A stretch of DNA of 5,970 nucleotides from Dehalococcoidia bacterium (GTDB lineage: Bacteria; Chloroflexota; Dehalococcoidia; SZUA-161): the NCBI GenBank assembly GCA_020344295.1, contig CP070819.1, positions 1,441,863 through 1,447,832 on the forward strand, read 5' to 3'. The first letter of the stretch is position 1, and every line of letters starts with the position of its first letter. Below the pieces are notes generated by a model, which saw only the letters and a list, made by a program, of their open reading frames with translations, searched no databases and was not told the DNA's origin. Positions 5,056-5,970 of the stretch are shown here, in pieces. The position numbers were made by a program, and so were the translations under genes.

Positions 5056-5748
5056 TCAAAGGTTTGCGCCCCTTAAAGTTACCCCTGCCGGGCATACCCG
5101 CCGGCATGCCCGGCAACTCTCGATAACCGGTCCTTTTGGTAAGCGCTCGAACATCACCGATCGGCACAAGGCCTGCTCAACCTGACCTTCTTCGATGGCC
5201 TCGGCCGGGCAGGCTTGTATACAGAGAGTGCAGCCGTTGTAGCAAGGCTCCCAGTCCAATATAGAGTCAGGTGTCAGGTTGACATCCGTCACCACCGACA
5301 CAAGATGGACTCGATTACCGTGCTGTGGTGTGATCAGGAGAGAATTTTTCCCCAGTCGTCCTAATCCCGCTGCTTGAGCCGCATGTTTGTGCGAGAGATC
5401 ACCACGACCATAACTCCTGTTTGATTCCCAGTGGCGGTAGGGTTCGTCAGCAGGCACCGGGATTGCACTTCCGCCCTCAGACTCAATAAAAAGAGCAATC
5501 TTACAGGCCAGCACATCAAGTTGCGTATGGACGATTTCCAATGCTCGATGGTAGGCTGTAGGGGAGCCGTCTAGAGTGCTGGCAGGAATACGTACTGCAC
5601 ATGAGATTACAGCCCTCGAACCAGGCAGAATGTCTTCCGGTTGATGCCCCATTGGTGCCTTGTCGAATCTGTCAACCGAGGCAATCCCTACCATGTCCGC
5701 ACCTAAGTTCACGGCATATTGCTTTAACCTTTCAACTATAGCAGTCAT
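5056..5748 (-). CDS. QueG-like double-cluster iron-sulfur protein (epoxyqueuosine reductase family relative)
   Basis: This is a cytoplasmic redox protein of the epoxyqueuosine-reductase/reductive-dehalogenase-like family; its substrate is unknown. The start is ATG 5748, with GAGGGG 5 bases upstream; this gives 230 residues against roughly 310-380 for true QueG. Family stretches: LGADMVGIASVDRF (15-28), LPGSRAVISCAV (41-52), YHRALEIVHTQLDVLACKIA (66-85), and AGLGRLGKNSLLITPQHGNRV (127-147), equivalent to QueG's AGLGWIGK region. A ferredoxin-like end follows, with C169, C173, C176, C180-P, then C195, C212, C215, C219-P: eight cysteines, enough for two [4Fe-4S] clusters. The first motif is CxxxCxxCxxxCP, with an extra residue in its first gap. 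Before AGLG the sequence is DLSHKHAAQ, without an aspartate in the place expected for QueG's catalytic residue, so queuosine synthesis is doubtful. Such short relatives are often annotated QueG. An electron-transfer or cobalamin-linked role is possible but unproven. Confidence 0.75.
   Translation of the reverse strand: MTAIVERLKQYAVNLGADMVGIASVDRFDKAPMGHQPEDILPGSRAVISCAVRIPASTLDGSPTAYHRALEIVHTQLDVLACKIALFIESEGGSAIPVPADEPYRHWESNRSYGRGDLSHKHAAQAAGLGRLGKNSLLITPQHGNRVHLVSVVTDVNLTPDSILDWEPCYNGCTLCIQACPAEAIEEGQVEQALCRSVMFERLPKGPVIESCRACRRVCPAGVTLRGANL
5086..5115. repeat. Perfect 10-base inverted repeat within the QueG-like gene
   Basis: TGCCGGGCAT (5086-5095) and ATGCCCGGCA (5106-5115) are exact complements around a 10-base GC-rich centre. 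They lie 28 bases before the stop codon and encode the second cysteine motif (CRACRRVCPAG). The mRNA hairpin would be very stable but is not followed by a U-run, so it is not an intrinsic terminator; it could slow ribosomes or protect the 3' end. The repeat may simply follow from codon use for the Cys-Arg-Ala and Cys-Pro-Ala residues. Confidence 0.7.
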
Positions 5749-5792
5749 CTTATCCCCTCTTCCTTTTCGATATATGTATTTTTTTGCCTCCA

Positions 5793-5829
5793 ATTATAAC
5801 AACCCTTAACTTTGAGTTAGTTGTATAAT
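5793..5829. promoter_or_regulatory. AT-rich near-palindrome with opposed TATAAT boxes upstream of the QueG-like gene
   Basis: The left arm TTATAACAAC...TTAACT (5794-5811) and the right arm AGTTAGTTGTATAA (5815-5828) are complementary except for extra bases in the left arm. A TATAAT lies at each end: 5798-5793 on the minus strand and 5824-5829 on the plus strand. The minus-strand box would start a transcript near 5786, about 38 bases before the QueG-like ATG. Neither box has a good -35 at 16-18 bases (minus ACTAAC, plus AACCCT), so an activator or chance is possible. Confidence 0.35.
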
Positions 5830-5967
5830 GTTTAATACGCATACAAATAAACAGGTTAAGCGGTGTAAGGATAATCTACTGAACAGTAGTAAAAGTAGCA
5901 GCAGTCGAGTGCGATTCGAGGTTGGACCATAGATCTCTCGGTAATATTGCTGCTTGCTGATACCCAT
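5806..5967 (-). pseudogene. 53-codon open frame whose N-terminus resembles urease alpha subunit (UreC); possible remnant
   Basis: An open frame begins at ATG 5967 and stops at 5806. Its first 22 residues (5902-5967) include ISKQQYYREIYGPT and then SNRTRL. UreC proteins usually begin with a segment of the form ISRxxYxxMYGPTTGDxVRL, so the shared pieces are I-S-K/R, Y, YGPT and R-x-RL, needing a one-residue insertion and a one-residue deletion. The similarity ends there: instead of UreC's GDTDL the frame continues with seven leucines and a hydrophobic, cysteine-containing tail. It could be the broken 5' end of a lost ureC, the tail of something entering from the right edge (the frame is open to the edge), a small membrane peptide, or chance. 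No Shine-Dalgarno can be judged because the window ends three bases upstream of the ATG. Confidence 0.25.
5897..5954. repeat. Inverted repeat with 9-base-pair stem near the right edge
   Basis: AGCAGCAGT (5897-5905) pairs with ATTGCTGCT (5946-5954) with one G-U wobble when read on the plus strand. The 40-base interior can itself fold, either as CGAGT-GCG-ATTCG (5906-5918) or as CGAG (5917-5920) with CTCG (5937-5940). A small stem CTACT-GAAC-AGTAG (5876-5889) lies just to its left. The span is too short and lacks the arms of a tRNA. It may be a structured leader for a plus-strand gene beyond the edge, or fortuitous. Confidence 0.35.
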
Positions 5968-5970
5968 AAA

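Noticed and set aside
4257..5126. A 289-codon plus-strand open frame opposite dnaJ
   Set aside because: It is antisense to the fully conserved dnaJ and the end of the QueG-like gene, shows no recognisable domain, and reflects the codon bias of the real gene.
5890..5965. tRNA or T-box leader at the right edge
   Set aside because: The outer stem spans only 58 bases with no cloverleaf arms. AGTAG-like sequences are present, but no T-box antiterminator motif is visible before the window ends.
1..5970. CRISPR array, insertion sequence, prophage or toxin-antitoxin locus
   Set aside because: There are no spaced direct repeats, transposase or integrase motifs, terminal repeats with target duplications, or paired small genes.

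Overview
The window is 5,970 bases of bacterial chromosome with about 50% GC by eye. It holds six genes that can be named by family, in four transcription units, and nothing that marks a phage, transposon, CRISPR array or plasmid. The organism cannot be fixed from the sequence. The gene set suits an uncultivated bacterium, possibly anaerobic and perhaps a Chloroflexota (Dehalococcoidia-like) lineage, but that placement is a weak inference from overall gene style.

Layout, left to right. (1) Bases 1-1629, minus strand: an operon for a branched-chain amino-acid-type (HAAT/LIV) ABC importer. It reads livG-like ATPase, livF-like ATPase (4-base ATGA overlap), then the first 49 codons of a livH-like permease that runs off the left edge. 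(2) Bases 1630-1877: a 248-base divergent control region with a credible promoter for each direction, several inverted repeats placed like operators, and a structured leader in front of the next gene. (3) Bases 1878-2912, plus strand: a PLP-dependent low-specificity L-threonine aldolase. (4) Bases 2986-4937, minus strand: dnaJ (GTG start) followed by rsmE, probably one transcript from a promoter at about 4974-5002. (5) Bases 5056-5748, minus strand: a short, eight-cysteine iron-sulfur protein related to epoxyqueuosine reductase (QueG). (6) Bases 5749-5970: mostly noncoding, with an AT-rich near-palindrome and a short open frame whose start resembles the N-terminus of urease alpha subunit (UreC).

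The divergent pair may be linked functionally: the importer would bring in amino acids or similar small amides and acids, and the aldolase splits threonine to glycine and acetaldehyde. That link is inference; no shared operator is proven. DnaJ and RsmE are housekeeping functions (protein folding and 16S rRNA methylation), and the QueG-like protein is a redox protein of unproven substrate.

I did not find a previously undescribed multi-gene system. The points most worth a second look are the palindrome-rich livG/ltaE control region, the UreC-like fragment at the right edge, the short QueG relative that appears to lack the family's catalytic aspartate, and the permease start, where the best-placed ATG opens a frame of only seven codons.
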